Below are positions 5,453 to 6,075 of a stretch of DNA of 6,075 bases, one piece after another; the stretch's first letter is position 1; the number at the start of each line of letters is the position of its first letter. The notes beneath the pieces are model-generated. The model was not told where the DNA came from. It saw only the letters and a list, made by a program, of their open reading frames with translations, and did not search any database. Source of the stretch: Hydrogenophaga sp. (lineage in GTDB: Bacteria; Pseudomonadota; Gammaproteobacteria; Burkholderiales; Burkholderiaceae_C); assembly GCA_030684755.1 (NCBI GenBank), contig JAUXXN010000225.1, forward strand, positions 1 to 6,075, in the 5' to 3' direction. The translations under genes were made by a program, and so were the position numbers.

Positions 5453-6075
5453 GCCAGTTCCTGAGGCGCCAGCCAGCCGCGCTGTACACATGCCTGCCGC
5501 ACGCTGAGCCATACTGCGTCCACCGGCTGTTCGGCGGCGATGTGGGCAAAACGTGCGGGTTGTTCGGCCAGGCGCTGGCCGTAACCCGCCGCCACGCGAG
5601 CAAAAAATGCCACGGGCTGCGACTCAAAACGGTCGGGCACCCGGGCCGAGGCCAAGCGCTGCGCGGCCACGTCGGGCGGCAGATCGAACCAGATGGTCAG
5701 ATCGGGCTGGCGCAGTGTCGCCATGTCGGGCCGGGTTTGCACCCAGGTTTCCAACTGGCGCAGCACGTTCAAGTCAAAACCGCGCCCGTAGCCTTGGTAG
5801 GCAAAGGTGGCGTCGGTGAAGCGGTCGCACAACACCACGTCGCCCCGGGCCAGCGCGGGTTCGATCACCTGTTGCAGGTGGTCGCGCCGGGCGGCAAACA
5901 TCAGCAGCGCTTCGCACAGCGGGTCCATGGCGTCGTTGAGCACCAAGGCGCGCAGTTTCTCGGCCAATGGGGTGCCGCCGGGTTCGCGGCTCAGGGTGAC
6001 TGGGCGGCCTTGGGCGCGAAACGCGTCGGCCAAGCCCGCGAGGTGGGTGGACTTGCCCGCGCCGTCGATGCCGTC
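5449..6075 (-). CDS. tmk: Thymidylate kinase (partial, N-terminus off window)
   Basis: Phosphorylates dTMP to dTDP with ATP for DNA synthesis. The visible 208 residues run from the P-loop ([10 protein letters not shown], first ten residues) to the stop; only the few residues of the first beta strand are missing. Family motifs: [14 protein letters not shown] (29-42), [10 protein letters not shown] (58-67), the substrate-site signature [12 protein letters not shown] (84-95) and GRGFD (97-101), then PDLTIWFDL (124-132). The LID region follows at about 142-152 ([11 protein letters not shown]). The frame continues uninterrupted to the window edge. The stop overlaps the holB start by 4 bases, a standard tmk-holB coupling. 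Confidence 0.96.
   Translation of the reverse strand, partial: DGIDGAGKSTHLAGLADAFRAQGRPVTLSREPGGTPLAEKLRALVLNDAMDPLCEALLMFAARRDHLQQVIEPALARGDVVLCDRFTDATFAYQGYGRGFDLNVLRQLETWVQTRPDMATLRQPDLTIWFDLPPDVAAQRLASARVPDRFESQPVAFFARVAAGYGQRLAEQPARFAHIAAEQPVDAVWLSVRQACVQRGWLAPQELA
5459..5462 (-). promoter_or_regulatory. Ribosome binding site of holB inside tmk
   Basis: AGGA on the minus strand, 6 bases before the holB ATG at 5452 and within the last codons of tmk. With the ATGA overlap it fixes the holB start. Confidence 0.65.

Overview
The window looks like a piece of a betaproteobacterial chromosome, probably Burkholderiales and perhaps Comamonadaceae. This rests on the gene order tmk-holB-pilZ-tatD, the style of the protein sequences and the GC-rich coding. 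The assignment is by recognition only; no search was run. Every gene I can support lies on the minus strand, so the text below runs from high to low coordinates, in the direction of transcription.

Region 1 (6075 to about 2369) is a housekeeping cluster. It holds thymidylate kinase (tmk, its N-terminus cut by the window edge), the DNA polymerase III delta' subunit (holB, overlapping tmk by 4 bases as ATGA), a PilZ-family type IV pilus protein (pilZ), a TatD-family metal-dependent hydrolase, and an exported ankyrin-repeat protein that begins directly after the tatD stop. Junctions are tight (4-base overlap, 45, 90 and 7 bases), so one operon is likely. A hairpin between pilZ and tatD may tune expression of the last two genes.

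Region 2 (2102 to 2368) is a 267-base AT-richer intergenic region. It carries a good sigma-54 (-24/-12) candidate at 2246-2261, an NtrC-like dyad at 2195-2211, two further inverted repeats in the predicted leader, and a clear Shine-Dalgarno before the next gene.

Region 3 (2101 to 1) is a polar/basic amino-acid ABC importer of the HisJ/ArgT-HisQ-HisM type. It comprises a lipoprotein substrate-binding protein, a first permease with a TTG start, and a second permease cut by the left window edge. The ATPase (HisP type) is not visible and presumably lies beyond position 1.

The genes themselves are ordinary. The most interesting signal is the pair of nitrogen-control elements ahead of the importer, which would make it a nitrogen-scavenging transporter like the NtrC-controlled argT-hisJQMP system of enterics. 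The in-frame gene junctions and the periplasmic ankyrin protein are secondary points. I see no RNA genes, mobile elements, CRISPR arrays or defence system.
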